Part shown: in pieces, positions 24,676 to 37,797 of the stretch
How positions within the stretch are numbered: the first letter of the stretch is position 1
Layout: each line of letters opens with the position of its first letter
DNA from: Neckera pumila
Taxonomy: Eukaryota > Streptophyta > Bryopsida > Hypnales > Neckeraceae
Reading direction: 5' to 3'
NCBI GenBank assembly: GCA_963969595.1
Contig: OZ018408.1
Span: 2,046,001-2,110,000, forward strand
DNA length: 64,000 bases
Program-made: the position numbers and the translations under genes
The notes under the pieces: model-generated
What the model saw: only the letters and a program-made list of their open reading frames with translations
Told to the model about the DNA's origin: nothing
The model's database searches: none

Positions 24676-27600
24676 GATTGATAGAATTCAACATGTCAGA
24701 GATATCCTTTAATTTCGAATTCTGGTGTCAATAATGTGTTTTATTTTTCTCTTGTAAGTAAGCTTATTTAACAATTAACCTCCAAAAGGCCGGAGGGTGT
24801 TTTGGATGAAGAAAAGTCCATAATTTCCAACTTCTGATGTATTGTCTAAAATCAAAAATTATATTTTTTTAAATTTTAATTGTATAAAAGTGTATTAAAC
24901 AAGTCAACAATGTGTGGAAATTTTTTTAGCCCATTGGACCGCTTGAAATTAAAGATTATAATATTTAAAGTGAGAAAGAAAAAAAATTCTTGCAAAGCAT
25001 GGTCAACAAACTTTGAACCCTCTTGGAATAAATTTTTTGCTCTATACAAATGTAGATTTTGACCATTTACAAGTCTATGATGTTAGATTCACTAATGAAA
25101 AATTTTAGAAGCAAAAAAAGAGTCTAGCTTATTTTAAATCACCCCGCAATGCAAGGAGGTTAAGTGAGCTAGCAATACACTAGTCATTCTTTGATGATTT
25201 CTTGTGCTATGAAGGAATTTTTTATTTGAAATTCAAACAATAAAAATATAGAGACAAACATTTAGAACATGCAAGAAAAAATTCAAGAACTTTGACTTCA
25301 TAAATTGCAAGATAATAGGGCTTGAAGTTAGAAGAAAATATTTTTCTTTGAAATTGTTCTGACATAGCTAATAAAGTTTGATTTTTCTTAGAGTGTGATT
25401 TCAAAACTAAAATTTGTTTTTTTTTGCCATTTGTATGCCATATTTTATTAGTTATATACCTTCCAATTTTCAAAAGTTGGTTAGCGTTTTTGCAAAAGAT
25501 GCCCAATTGCTCAGGGTGTCAAAAAAGTTCAAAGCAACAAAAATTTTGATTCAAGCATCCAATTGGAAATAAATTACATTTCTACTAAGGGAATATATAT
25601 TTACATCATGTATCAAAATTTAACGAACATTTAGCCAACATTGACTTCATGGAAACCTACCCAAATTTTATTTGTCCATTCAACAGACAATTGACCTTCA
25701 AGGGTTAGCTAGTCCCGACATCCTAGACTAATTGGACCGCAATCCTTTTTAATCTAAACATATAGGTCTAAGTACCATTTTGCCTCAAGAAGAAGGTGAT
25801 TTTTAATTAGTGTTTAATAATAGCAACAATTAATTGAAGTGTACGAAGAAGAAGACAAAAAAAATTATTTTTCATGTAAAAAAATCACAATTAGGGTCTA
25901 CGCCAATCATTACTTCTTTAGGTTAGCCATTGCCTCCTAAATGCAGTAATTTAGATTCTTGTACTTGTTTCTTACTAATCATCCTCTTTTTATTTTTTCC
26001 TCTTGTTTTGTCTTCAAGATTTCTAAGTGAGAATTTAGATTAGCCCCTGCCTCTTGAATGCAAGAATTTATGCTCTTTTTATTTTTTGCTAATCATCCTC
26101 TTCTCATTCTTCTTCTTTTTTGTTTTTTGTTGTCTATGTTGTTGTTTGTCTGTTGTTTGTTATCTTCTTGTTTGATGAGTTTGTTATCTTCTTGATTTTG
26201 TTGTTTACCCTCTTTCTTTCTTTTTCTTTTCTTGCCTCAAGATTTCATGGTGAAGGGCTGTTTTACCCAATTAGATATTATAATTGTTACTTTCCAATTG
26301 TAGTGCCATGATTTCTTTATTTTGGATTTTTGATTATTTTACATGTCTTTATCATTGTTCCTCTTTTCAATAGCGACAAATGCCTCTTGTTTGAAATCCT
26401 ATGATTATTTTGATGAAAACTAGTGAAGTCATTGATTTTGATACAAGAAGAAGGCTAAAATCAAAATTAGCAATGCATTAGGTGAGTTCTGTAGTTCATT
26501 GGTGCATCCATGTTTGTCACATAAGTAGTATCCAGTCACCAATCACATGCACCTCAATAGACACGTAAGTAACGTTGTGCACCACAACCCACTTTAGCCA
26601 AGTCTAATCAGCCACACTGACCAATGCAATAGCCCTATCAACACCAGAGGCTAATGAACTTTCACATCACCAGTCAGATGAGAAATAAATTGTTACAAAT
26701 AAACAACTAATTAAATAAATGACTACTCCAAAATGATTTAAAACCTAAAATTAGGCTCTAGTCATTTTCTAGTCATAAGTTTCCTAAATGGCTAGTTTTA
26801 CAATCATTGACACCAATCATTGATAGCCTTTTTCCTACTAGTGTATGGCAATCATGATTTTGGCAAAGAATCAAAATATAAAATGAATATTTCTTCACTG
26901 ACAACAAGCTTTAATTTGTGGATACCAACACAACTTGAATCCTTGAATTCCTTGATAGTCTTCATCTTAATTTTGTGCTTATTAATATCTAAAATATGAC
27001 AATATTTGAAAAAGGTTTATGATGTTCTTTGCAACAACTTTTGTATTTCTATAGTAGAAACGAGCTCCAGGAATGAGCTCCCCTCATTCACATTCATTCA
27101 AGTGGGGGCAATAAAGGCAATGCACCTTGGCCCTCTAATTGTACCATTAGCACAAAAATTTATTAAAATCAAATTAAGTGAAATTACAATGCGTCAATTG
27201 CGTACTAGTAAGAAATTTTTTTATTATAGATTAATTATAAAAGATTTCGTTTCTTGATATAAAAATTAGTTTTGATAAATTTTTATTTTAAACATATTTT
27301 TAAAAATCATATATATTTCTTGCACATTACAATTTTTATTAGATCAAGGAATTTTTCGATGCACTTCAATTGAATTACTTCCTGTTCAATCTATCTTTAA
27401 CACATCATTGTAGTAAATCATTCATTGATTCTACGTGAAATTTTGAATCAGTTTAATGGCAGGGCTTTTACAATTGTATTTAATGTAGTTCCAAGTGTCG
27501 ATGATAACAAGGTCATGCACGGTTCTTGCATGGATCACTTTAAGTACTATTTAGTGTCACTTCCTCTTAGTCAATTAAAGCGATCCCAATCAACATCAAC

Positions 27601-28617
27601 ATGGCGGCCTTAAATGATCAATTCTTACATGGGCAATTTTGCATGCCACATGGTATCGCCGCCTCTTGGTCAATTGAAGCCACTCCAATCAACACCAACA
27701 AGGTAGCCTTGTATAGTTCTTACTCAAACTAGTATGTATGCCTTTTGGAGTTGTTGCTTCTTAGTCATATACAAAGTCGCTTTCCCAAATTCCAAACTTA
27801 GTTGAATATAGAATGTTGTGACTTTTTGGCGTGGATGTTGATAGTCAAAATCATTGGAGTGCATAGTCAATGAAACTCATGCTTAGTATAAACTATTAAG
27901 TTATACAACTCAAATGAGGTGTGTTTGTGAAAGATAAAATGGAGGCCTAAATGGAATAAAGGTTTACAATGGGCTCATTAGAGTGCCTTTTAAATTCTAT
28001 CCTAAGGACCAAAACGACATGGCCTTTACTTTGACTTTGGAACAATTTGATTGGAATTGCTCTTGTATTTATAAATTTTATGACTATATTTAACTACTAA
28101 AGGACAAAGGGTATGATTTATAAAAAATTATTAAAAAAATTAACATTTTCTAGTGTATTGAGAAGATTTGTTTTTTGAAATTCAATCACAATATATTGAA
28201 AGAAAATAGATCTAAGACAAATGTGTGAAAAAAATTCAACTCTTCATGTACTTTTGAAATTTGTCATGCACGTAACTAACATGAAATAGTACCTAATGGT
28301 GAAAGATTTTCAAACTCTATAATTTTGAAACAACAATTAAGGAAAAAATCCCCAAATATTAAAACCATATGTCAATTTACCATCTTTGAGGGTTCCTACC
28401 CCAATTATATAGTATTAAATAACTTCAAAAACAAATGAGCTATTATGCATTTGCTTCCATTTGGCTTTTAACCCTAGAAAGATGTTGTCTCTTATCATCA
28501 AAGTAATCAATCAAACATTAACTTATTTGTATATGAATAAGTGTATTTTTGTTTCTATGTACCATTAATTTGAAAGTCATTGATCAAAGACTTAGTATTT
28601 CTATAGTATTTCTAGGC
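24676..28617. other. Long AT-rich intergenic stretch
   Basis: No gene was recognised. Short open frames (26120-26311, 27006-27257, 27425-27613) have no domain and low-complexity composition. A ~99-bp imperfect tandem duplication lies at about 27563-27760: the units begin CCTCTTAGTCAATTAAAGCG and CCTCTTGGTCAATTGAAGCC. Confidence 0.5.
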
Positions 28618-28851
28618 TAATGTCACATTTAACTACTTTTGGACTTTCAAAGAGTCCAGAATTGATATTGGAGAAGAAACATCAAGAGATAATCATTGGG
28701 AGATTGAATAAAACATCTCGAGATCTATACAAAGCATCTAAAGATCTATACAAACATCTGGAGATCTCTAGATGTTATTATCTAGAGATTTTTGAACATT
28801 TTCTCTAGAATTCAATTGAAAGTCTAGAAGTAGTTAAATGTGGCACACTAA
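28618..28851. mobile_element. Short fold-back/MITE-like element
   Basis: The arms at 28618-28650 and 28816-28851 are inverted copies. The left reads CACATTTAACTACTTTTGGA and the right is its mirror with few mismatches. The 165-bp middle contains repeated GATCTATACAAAGCATCT-type units. The frame at 28620-28808 lies wholly inside and is not considered a gene. Confidence 0.65.
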
Positions 28852-29451
28852 AGTCTTTTTTTTTCAAGACCACCTAGTTACAATCATTGCCCATTGATTG
28901 TTAGTTAAATGAAATGAAGTAAAAAAAGAAAACGGGCTGATTTGTACCTTTATAACAAAAAATGAAGCACATGATTACTTCAAAGCACATAACGACTACA
29001 TTTTCAAGTGATTGTAATGTATTTCCTAAATGTAATGTGTTTGTTTTTGTAATTGCATTTGATGATGGCGTTGTGTTTTGTTTAGAAGTCTATAACTTAT
29101 TATATAATACAATTTTTTCCACTTCCTTGAAGTAATCTTTGAATTGACCTTGGTTCCATTTTCTTTGGTTCTATTTTTTTTCAATACCATTTTATTTGGT
29201 TGTTAATAAATACAAGTTGCCTTTAAATTCTCTATTCTTGTCTTATTTTGATGGTAATATTGTTTCTAGTAGATTTCATGATTTGGCTTTTATTTATTTC
29301 TTCTTATTTTTTTTATAGTGTTGCTTCTGATGGCTTTGATGTTTTTTGGCTATTACAAAGTATTGTCTCAACTTTCCTGCTCATGTATTTCAATATTCAC
29401 TACAATGTTGGTGTTGCATAACCTTTGAAGAAATCAATGGCAAACTTCATA
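28852..29451. other. AT-rich intergenic DNA
   Basis: Nothing recognised. Confidence 0.45.
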
Positions 29452-30173
29452 TTTAACCCCTAAAGTCCCATTGTCCCCTCGGGGGACAAAATGGATTTCG
29501 GATAGGTTACTACGGCCTCAATACTCATCATTATTTTTTGAAACTTTTTGTGAAGATAGAAAAACACATTAGCTTTATGGGAATATAATTTTTATTTCAA
29601 TGGGTGCCCAAGAGCAAAAGTTATGGCACAAAAGGTCCTTTTTTTCAGTGTGGCGGGTAGAAATCTTCTCACAAGAAAAAAAATTGAAAAACTATTTTCT
29701 CATAGATTGTATTTTTATCTATATGGGAAGCTTTGATTCATTCCATTTGGATTTGTTATGTGAAAGTTATGGACAATCTTATTTTTTGGGCAATTAGAGC
29801 ATCTTCTTGAATCAAGTGGATTTTTTTGGATTTTTTTTTCTTAGATTGTCAACTCAATTATTCAACATAAAGAAAACTAAATTAAAAGTGTGTAGTGCAA
29901 ATTCTTTTTACAAATGGCGGTCAAAGTCATCTGAAATTGCAAGTTAGTGTTCAGAAAATCAATTTTTTCCAACTTTGAATCCTGATATCTTCTAATCTGT
30001 ACGGTTGAACTTTATGAAATTTTTACCACAAGTTCTGAGGTAAGTTAAGTAGAAGATCCTACGGTTAGATTCCAAAAAAAGTTATTTTTTCTCTTTTATT
30101 AGATGAACTTAGCAGAACTAATAGTTTTGAGTTGTTTTTGACAGAAAACTGCCTTGGGAATTTAGGGGGTAAA
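29452..30173 (+). mobile_element. TTTAACCCCTAAAG-ended element, copy 2
   Basis: The left end is TTTAACCCCTAAAGTCCC followed by ATTGTCCCCTCGGGGGACAA, a small palindrome. The right end is a decayed mirror, GAATTTAGGGGGTAAA. The left 130 bases match the inverted right end of copy 3 (63861 leftwards) closely, including a shared CAAAATGGATTT stretch and TTTTTGTGAAGATAG. Non-coding. Confidence 0.7.
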
Positions 30174-30207
30174 GGCTTTAATTCTGAAATATATGAATTG
30201 ATTTTCC

Positions 30208-30479
30208 CATTAGAGGGGATTTGGAGCTTTTAGAGGGCCATTTCATGCTTGTTCTCCAATTTGGCCTGATTTTGTGAATAGCGGTACAGGCTGTCGGAAA
30301 ATATTTATTAAAAAATTAAATTAAATTAAAATATCATTTTAAGCAAAAATAATAATAATAAAATCAAAAATGACGTGGCATGGTTTGGCCACATAAGCTA
30401 GCTGTCGTAGTTGCATTCCCGCAGTTTGGGAACGCAGAGGAGCTTGCAGTCTTTGAAAGGCTCCAAATTCCCTCTAATG
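30208..30479 (-). mobile_element. CATTAG-family MITE, 272 bp
   Basis: The ends are CATTAGAGGGGATTTGGAGC and the mirror GCTCCAAATTCCCTCTAATG. The CCCGCAG motif and an ATGACGTGGCATGG site are on the right, so this copy is inverted relative to the one at 9389. It starts only 34 bases after the element ending at 30173. Confidence 0.75.
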
Positions 30480-30799
30480 TTTGATTATAGCATGATACAT
30501 ATAGTTATAATAGGATATGGTATACAAATATATATTATATACAAAATATATACGGTTATTACATGGTTGATGTATAGATATGGTATTGATATGGGATACT
30601 AATGACATTATATTAATGACATATGGATACATATACATGTACTATATTTCATCGCATATTGATTATAATCTTAGAACTTTACAAAAAAATATAAACATTG
30701 GGGGTACTCGATTATTTAACAAGCACATATATATTTCAATAATTCATGAGCTCAAATGTTTAGTAACAAGATTGGTATTGTATGTGTACTTAAAATTAG

Positions 30800-30970
30800 C
30801 AATCATTGTCATATTTACTATATAGCAGTGCCATTTAGTAACATGCTTGTTACTATACACTCAAAAGTGGTAATCATTGCCACACTACCACACTACAGTA
30901 GTATATATGGCAATGCTTGCCACTCAAATGTGGGAGTCATTGCCACACTTCCTTACTAGTGTATATGATA
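30800..30970. repeat. Degenerate ~65-bp tandem repeat, about 2.5 units
   Basis: Repeated CATTGCCACACTACC/CATTGCCACACTTCC and TAGTGTATATG-type segments recur at roughly 60-70-bp spacing. The repeat is diverged. Confidence 0.5.
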
Positions 30971-33900
30971 GTGCCTATTACTTTTTGAGTACATTGTCAA
31001 TAGTATGAAAAGGAATTTGCAATAGCCAAACCAAAATGTAATACTTTGATGCCATATAATAATAGAATCAAAACATTAGATACAAAATCTTCAAGAATCT
31101 AAAGCCGCTTGAGTTATTATTTGTAAAATATCAAATGATTTGATTGATTTGAACAATTACGTTCTCAATATGATATCATCATTCACTCCAAATACATGGT
31201 TGAATTATGAATTATGACAAATCACAAGGTTGCAACCACTTATATATTAAGTTAATTTAGTAACAATGAAAAAAAATTGCACTCTATTATGCATTGAATG
31301 ATATGGATAACTACCTATTCTATAAAGTATTCAATTTTGCAATTTAAACTTAAAACAAAAGGTCATTCTTTTATCTTAAAATGTCATACATTAGTGCATG
31401 TGATTTAATATGAGGGATGTATTATACACTCTTAGAGACTATATTCACTTCATGGAAATGAAATCTTCTAAAAAAAACCAATTCTAAGAGAGATTCTTTC
31501 AAAGGTGGGTGCATCACATTTGGGAAAAAAGTCCAAGCTATTGCCCTTTATTAAATCCAATAATGATCTTCAAATTATAATTGGCTTATGCCTTGATTTA
31601 TATAGGATCTTAATTCAAATTTCAAGTGGCCACGGGATTGTTCTGTCTCTTAGGTAAATTACATACCATGCGACAATATGACTCACACTATGGAAGCCAC
31701 AATTGTTTTGCCTTACTTCTTTCTATCAAAGCAATGTGCAATTTACTACTTCTTGTCATGTTTCTTATCTAAGATATATTTTGACACTACCCATTTGAAC
31801 TCCATCTTCATAAGAATCTTTTAAATGTAAGCAAATTTGAACTCCTAAATCTCAAATCAATGATCATTTGTAGCACAAAGAGTAGTAGAATCTTGATTTA
31901 TGATATAATTTTCACTTATTCTTAGTGGGCAAATTTTTTACCACCATGTTTTGAGTAAGATCCCATATTACTTGAATCTCATGCATATTAGAAACATATG
32001 CATAGTAGAATTTTATACTATATAAAATTAAAAATATAATAATTATCCAAAATCTACAACTCTTGACAATAGGCTAGCTTTAAAGAGAGTCAATTGCTTA
32101 ATACCTTCATTCCTACAAAGAAAGAGTAGTATTATGGGACGGAGCCCTAAAGCAAGGAAGGTGTACAAAGATGCCTCAACAACATTGAGACCTCCAAATG
32201 TAGTTCCATCAAAATCTAAATACAATATATACAAGGCAATTTTTTTATTCATTGTATGGCATGAGTTTAGCTATTGCATTTGTGACAACCATCCACATCT
32301 GAACAATTCCTATTGCAACTATAAAAAATATGTCATTTTCATTGACATTCACTAGTTGTTGACAATTTTGATAATGCATTTATCACTAACATAGAAAATA
32401 AATGAAGCAAGTTTTGATAGTAAAGTAAAACATTTGTCCTTTATTCCTAAAGAAGTGGGATATGTTTCTTGCAAAAATAGACAAAAACAACTACTATAAT
32501 ATATTAGTGCATTGAAAATTTGTATTATTTGATTGTGGATATTCTAGAAATAGAAACTTTGACCATGTAGCTTGCAAAACTAGATGAAGTAGAAGCTTTT
32601 CCTTTACAAATGCCCAACATAAACTTAATTAGCAAATTTTCACCTCTACTAGAATGAGTGTTTTGCAAGAATTGTCCTTGAGTAGTATAACAAAAGGATG
32701 TCTATCAATATTATTTTTTACATTTCATAAATTTAGAGTATTCTTTTCAAAAAATAAACTTGTGATTTATGGATGCTTTGCCAAAGATGAAGTTCTTTTA
32801 GAGTTATAAAACCTTTTATGCAACTATACAAAATGACCACCCATTATCTATTTTGCCTAGATATCAACACTTGAAATATGAGTATGAATGGGAAAATTGA
32901 CTTACTATACCATAAAAAAAGGAAAGCATTGGAAAAACTTGTTGAATATGTGTCATTATATGAATCCACTGTTTTGGGATCTAATTGTATTCTTTTGAGT
33001 ATGATCGTATGATGAATTTATGAGTAACTCCATTGTAAATTGTTGGTGTTTGACTAAGATGAACTTTACATTCACTTTAGCATGCCTTGCCTTCTAATAG
33101 TTAAATTACACATTATTTCTTCTTCTAAATTCCAATTAATTTATCCTGAATTGCAACAAGTGTTGATTATTGATGCTTGTGCTATAAATGTCTATAGTTT
33201 GAAGAAAACTGTTTCATTTTTGATAATTCATATATTGAAGTGCCTAAAGACCAATTAAAAGACGTCCCTATTGATTATCCTCTTTGAAAGAAGCCAACCG
33301 GCTTTCCAATCTCTCCAATAGTTTCCAAAAGAGCAATTGGCCCTACTATCAACACATTGGTTGTGAGCAAGGGTCAATTTACACAAAGGTTAGACCAAGT
33401 CACCTCTTGAATTCTTAAAGTAGTGACTGATTGAGAGGTAGATAATGGTCCAAGTTGGATTTATGCTTTGGCCAAGGTCCATGCCATTCATCATGGATGA
33501 GAAATCCACTTAGAATCTTGTCTCGCTAAAGTGGATAATGCTATGCCGGTTTTGAGGAGTTTTTTTATTGCTCACCTTTTGAAGTAGGCATACCACAATC
33601 TTAGGAGACCATGAAGGTAAAAATCACACAACCATAAATTTTATTTATTTAATTGATCTTGGGATTGACAATGTCAAATTTATTAAATAATTATAGCCTA
33701 ATTAATAGTCTCTCTTGGGTTTAAATTAAGCTCGTGCACAATCCCGCCTCCTATGTTTACATATCAAAAGTGGGATACCTTTGAATACTTATGGTCCTTT
33801 GGTTTGTTCTTGGTGTAAATTAGCCTTGAGTGCATCCAAAAAAATAAAAAATTCAATTTGTTGACTTTATAGGTATATTTAAGAGAGTTCAAGTTGGCTT

Positions 33901-33989
33901 ATTGATTTTGTATTTTTGTTTTAGGAAATGCCTATTTTTCTTTCAAAACATATACAAAGTGATCTTATAAGATTTTATTAAAATTCATG
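30971..33989. other. AT-rich intergenic DNA without genes
   Basis: About 3 kb. Open frames are short, and opposite-strand frames overlap at 32043-32355. No domain or structured repeat was recognised. Confidence 0.5.
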
Positions 33990-34235
33990 CATTAAAGGAG
34001 ATTTGAGGGCAAGGGAGTGTCGTTTCCCTGTCTCTTCTCCTAATATGAACCAACAATACTCTGTCAAAAATCAAAAATCAAAATACATATATATATATAT
34101 ATATATCTATAATTTTTAAAAAGTTGTTTTTTTCAAAATATATATTATTTGATGTGGCGCTTTCTTGACCACATCAGATTGTTGATGTGGTAAAGTAACT
34201 CGCGGCCCTCCCTTGCCCTCAATTCTCCCCAAATG
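33990..34235 (-). mobile_element. CATTAG-family MITE, diverged copy, 246 bp
   Basis: The ends are CATTAAAGGAGATTTGAGGG and the mirror CCCTCAATTCTCCCCAAATG, with AAGGGAG also mirrored. The interior has a short TA run and a GATGTGGCGC / CCACATCAG pair. Confidence 0.65.
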
Positions 34236-34850
34236 CTTAGATTTTGAACCAAAGCACATTTTCTAAATATAAAGTAATTACGTCCAAAACCTATTGACTA
34301 AAGATTTGAGCATGATTCCTATTCTTAGACTTCTTTGTTTTTTGTTGGATCTTCTTGGAAATTGAAAAAGAATTATAGAGTCTTGTAGCATGTATTATTT
34401 AGATACAATGGAAATAAACTACAAATTTTGAAATTTCTAATAATAAGTATCTCCTAAACTACAAGTTTAATTGTGTCAATTTCTCTCCTATATAGTAGTT
34501 TTATATTTTGATATGCCTTGTGTTTCTGGTAGCATCTCTATTTACACTCCAAACAAATATAATATACATATAAAAAATTCAATTAAAAATTTAGAAGTGA
34601 GATTGTTGAATGATTTAATTTAATTATTGAAGTTCTATAATATTACGTTCAAACTTTTCTCATTGCATTTCCTTGTTAGGTTCAATGAACTTCTATATGT
34701 TTTTTTTCATTATATGAGAACTTTTTTGATAATATTTGTGTACAGCATTAGATATATAGGGAATGTGTAATAAAATAAATTTGTGTACTCTATAAGTTAG
34801 TGTATTGTACATTTGATTGCACTTGTTTTATTTTTACTCCTATAATTAAC
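34236..34850. other. AT-rich spacer
   Basis: Nothing recognised between two MITE copies. Confidence 0.45.
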
Positions 34851-35105
34851 CATTAGAGGGGATTTGAGGGGCTTGGAGGGCTGCAAGTTCCCTAGCATTC
34901 CGAGACTGCGGGAACGTAGCTGTAGCAACTGACTGACGTGGTACAGCAACTGCCATGTCATTTTTGGAAGAAAAAAAAATTGCTTAAAATGATATTTTGG
35001 TAAAAACAATTTTTTTTTTTGAATTTTTTTTTGACACGCTCGTACCACCGTTCATTGAATTTAGGCAGATTGGGGAACGAGCCAGCCTCCAAATCCAGTC
35101 TAATG
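34851..35105 (+). mobile_element. CATTAG-family MITE, 255 bp
   Basis: The ends are CATTAGAGGGGATTTGAGGG and an imperfect mirror ending CAGTCTAATG. It contains GACTGCGGGAACGTAGC, a CTGACGTGGTAC site and TGCCATGTCA, in the same orientation as 9389. Confidence 0.75.
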
Positions 35106-35823
35106 CAACAAGATCCTTTCCAACATCTGCAACAATGCAAGAAACATCCTACATTTCTAACTTTTTGAAGAAAAAGTGTATAAGTAATGCTTGGATTCAC
35201 CCTCAAATTTCCTTTATTCCTTCACAGTCCTTCTTTTTTGGTTTTTGGAAAAGTGCTAGGATGGCAATCACTTCAAATTTGGTGAAGCATTTCATTTCTT
35301 TGTACATCCATCTTTTGTACCATAAAACACTTTTCAATCAGATTCATACACTTTTTCATCCAAATTTGACAATTTCATCCATACTGAGGCTGCAGCTCCG
35401 AAAACTTCCCGATCGAATGCTGGCAGTGTAGCCATTTTGAAGCAGCCCTTTCTGTCTACTTAATTATACCCATTAACTCCGCAATCTGAGCAGTAAATGT
35501 GGAGGATCATGCTCTTATTCAACCGCTGCAAACTGGAGGACGTTGCCCTAACCCAATCACTACCCTGCACAAGTTACGTGTAGAATGTGTGTCCATGAAT
35601 AACTTCCGGGGAGGTCAACTTAATTGCAGAGAGTTGTCGTGGCGGTTTCAGTTCCTCGTGGAAGCAAGAGATCAGTCAACTACTTCGGATCATTCATTGA
35701 TGCCTGGGCTTTGAAGTGAATCGAGAGAGATTGATATGGGCCCATGTTGCGAAGCTCTTTACCAGCTCTTTTATTTAGCACTATGTTATGGGACCCAATT
35801 CACCAGCATTACCAAAATATTCA
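35106..35823. other. Unique intergenic DNA
   Basis: GC rises from about 35400. No exon chain or domain could be supported from its short frames. TCA at 35821-35823 is the target duplication of the next element. Confidence 0.4.
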
Positions 35824-36211
35824 GAGCATTCGCACCAGTGCCCGCTCAATCTGACGGGCCCTGGCGCACTCAAGGTGGAGGGGTGGGTGGCAAACCCCCA
35901 CCGGTTCTCACTCTCTGCCCCCTCTCTCCATGATCCTGACACCATGACCCCACCTCCGCGCTTTTGGCGGGCCATTTTTGCGCAGCTCCTCGGCAAGCTC
36001 TCTTCATTGCCTGTCAGTAGCAACCAAGATTCTTCGAAATTTGTTGTAGCGGGGAGCTGCAGTGACACTCAACTCTTGACTGGCCGCTTTGATTTTGGAC
36101 GTGGCCGCTTTGAAAGGGGCTATTGCGAGGATGGTGGTGAGAGTCAAAAAGGAGAAAGGGCCCTCCAGGAGCCGTTGAGGCCAGCTCTGGAGGGCCATGG
36201 TGGAAATGCTC
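35824..36211. mobile_element. PIF/Harbinger-like MITE with TCA target duplication, 388 bp
   Basis: The left end is GAGCATTCGCACCAGTGCC. The right end mirrors it as GGCCATGGTGGAAATGCTC. Both sides are flanked by TCA (35821-35823 and 36212-36214). Harbinger elements make 3-bp duplications, usually TWA. GAGCAT termini match the MITE at 44082-44486. The GC-rich interior produces long but contentless open frames on both strands. Confidence 0.7.
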
Positions 36212-37243
36212 TCAGTACTGTACTTTGGGTGATCAAAAAGCAAAGTCAAATTTTTATCATTTCCTCAAAAAATGTGGATGATATCGTCAATTTGGGATGA
36301 AAAGGGTAGTAAAGTAACTGAAAAAGGAATTATTGTTTCAAAGATGGATGGATGTAGAAATAGTGTATTGATTGCTTAACCCAAAGATAAGTGACACAAA
36401 CATTGTTAATCAATGTTAGGGGGGGTCCTCTTTGCTTCCTCAAAAGGTGGGAGCTTCGAACATAGCAACTTCCTAGCCAATTAATGACACTCTTTTTTTT
36501 TCTTTCAAAGAATGATGTCCATTGCATTAAAAAATACAGAAAAAAGAGATAAACAAATCGGTTCAATCCGGTTCAAGCGGCCACATCAGCCTAGGTGGGA
36601 GACTAAGAGAAAGATGCCATTGGGTCTTGTAAAAACTACCAGAGCAAAAAACCTCATTTTTGCACCAATTATCTTGAAATTCTTGTCTAATGAGAAGTTG
36701 TTTGTCTTCACTACAACATTGGTACGAGGAGAAGGAATTGTTCCTTTGAGCCATGGCGGCTAAAATAGTGTCTCTCTAGGCTTAAGTGCAAACTTGTTGG
36801 AGGTCGGTGTGTTTACCTTTGAAAACTGATCTATTCCTAGTACACCACTTAAAACACTTTTGAAAGTTCTTCCGAGCCATTCAATGGCACTAATGTTGCA
36901 ACTTCCTAAACAGCCAATGATTCTCTATAGATTATAACTAAATTCACTCCTAAACATATATAGAGGCATTATCCTTCCTTTAAAGGAGAATAGTTTAGGT
37001 TGGTTAACAATGAACTTTATGTAATAGTCATCTTCATACTTTCTAGAAAACGTAAGAAATATGTACTTTGCAAATGTATATTGAGCTACTTAAAAAGTTT
37101 CTAGCCAATCAAGGCAAGAAAATTTCATCAATATCCAAATATTTTGCATATTGGATTTAGAAGCCTAAGGATAGAGGTCATTTGAAATATAAATTATATC
37201 CATGTAACTTCGTATATTAATTTCCAACAAATTGTAAGGCTTT
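36212..37243. other. Intergenic DNA with possible retroelement remnant
   Basis: A TTTCAAAGAATGATGTCCAT segment at about 36504 resembles TTTCAAAGAATGGTGTCCAG at about 38053, suggesting two fragments of one dispersed element. No intact coding sequence. Confidence 0.4.
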
Positions 37244-37533
37244 CATTAGGGGAGATTTGAGGCCTAAAGAAGCCCGCGAATTATCAGGAGTTTTCAAATT
37301 GTGGGAACTCGCCACATCAGCAATCTGACATGGTCGAGACTGTGCCACATCAGATAATATATTTTTGAATATATATATATATATATATACACATAAATAC
37401 ACATGTATACATATTTTTAAATTTTTTTAATAATAATAATAATTTAATCTAAATTTATGATAGCATATCGTTTGTTCAAAACAAGGGAATAGGCCTGAAA
37501 TGACCCTCTTTTGCCCTTAAATCTCTTCTAATG
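37244..37533 (+). mobile_element. CATTAG-family MITE, 290 bp
   Basis: The ends are CATTAGGGGAGATTTGAGG and the mirror TTAAATCTCTTCTAATG. It has GCCACATCAGCA and TGTGCCACATCAG sites, an internal TA run and GGCCTGAAATGACCCTC near the right end. Confidence 0.75.
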
Positions 37534-37542
37534 GAATATGCA

Positions 37543-37797
37543 CATTAGAAGAAATCTAAACCCTGTAGAAGACTGTGAGACTTTCATTTTTGGCCCCCCA
37601 TGGTGCAAATACAAATATTTATATATACATATACATAAAGAATGAATAGTTGATCTGACATGGCACTGGCATGGCACAAATATTGCCACATCAGATTCCA
37701 AAAAGTATATTTAAAAAAAGAACTGTCCTTTTTTCTATAATTGCACCACTACCATCCGGATCTCGCAATTCTTTGAGGCTTGAAATTTCTTCTAATG
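37543..37797 (+). mobile_element. CATTAG-family MITE, diverged copy, 255 bp
   Basis: The ends are CATTAGAAGAAATCTAAAC and the mirror TTGAAATTTCTTCTAATG. It lies nine bases after the previous copy. The interior carries TGACATGGCACTGGCATGGC and GCCACATCAGATTCC. Confidence 0.65.

Noticed and set aside
35788..36300. Plus-strand 170-aa and minus-strand 95-aa frames
   Set aside because: Coincide with the GC-rich interior of the Harbinger-like MITE; no protein similarity recognised.
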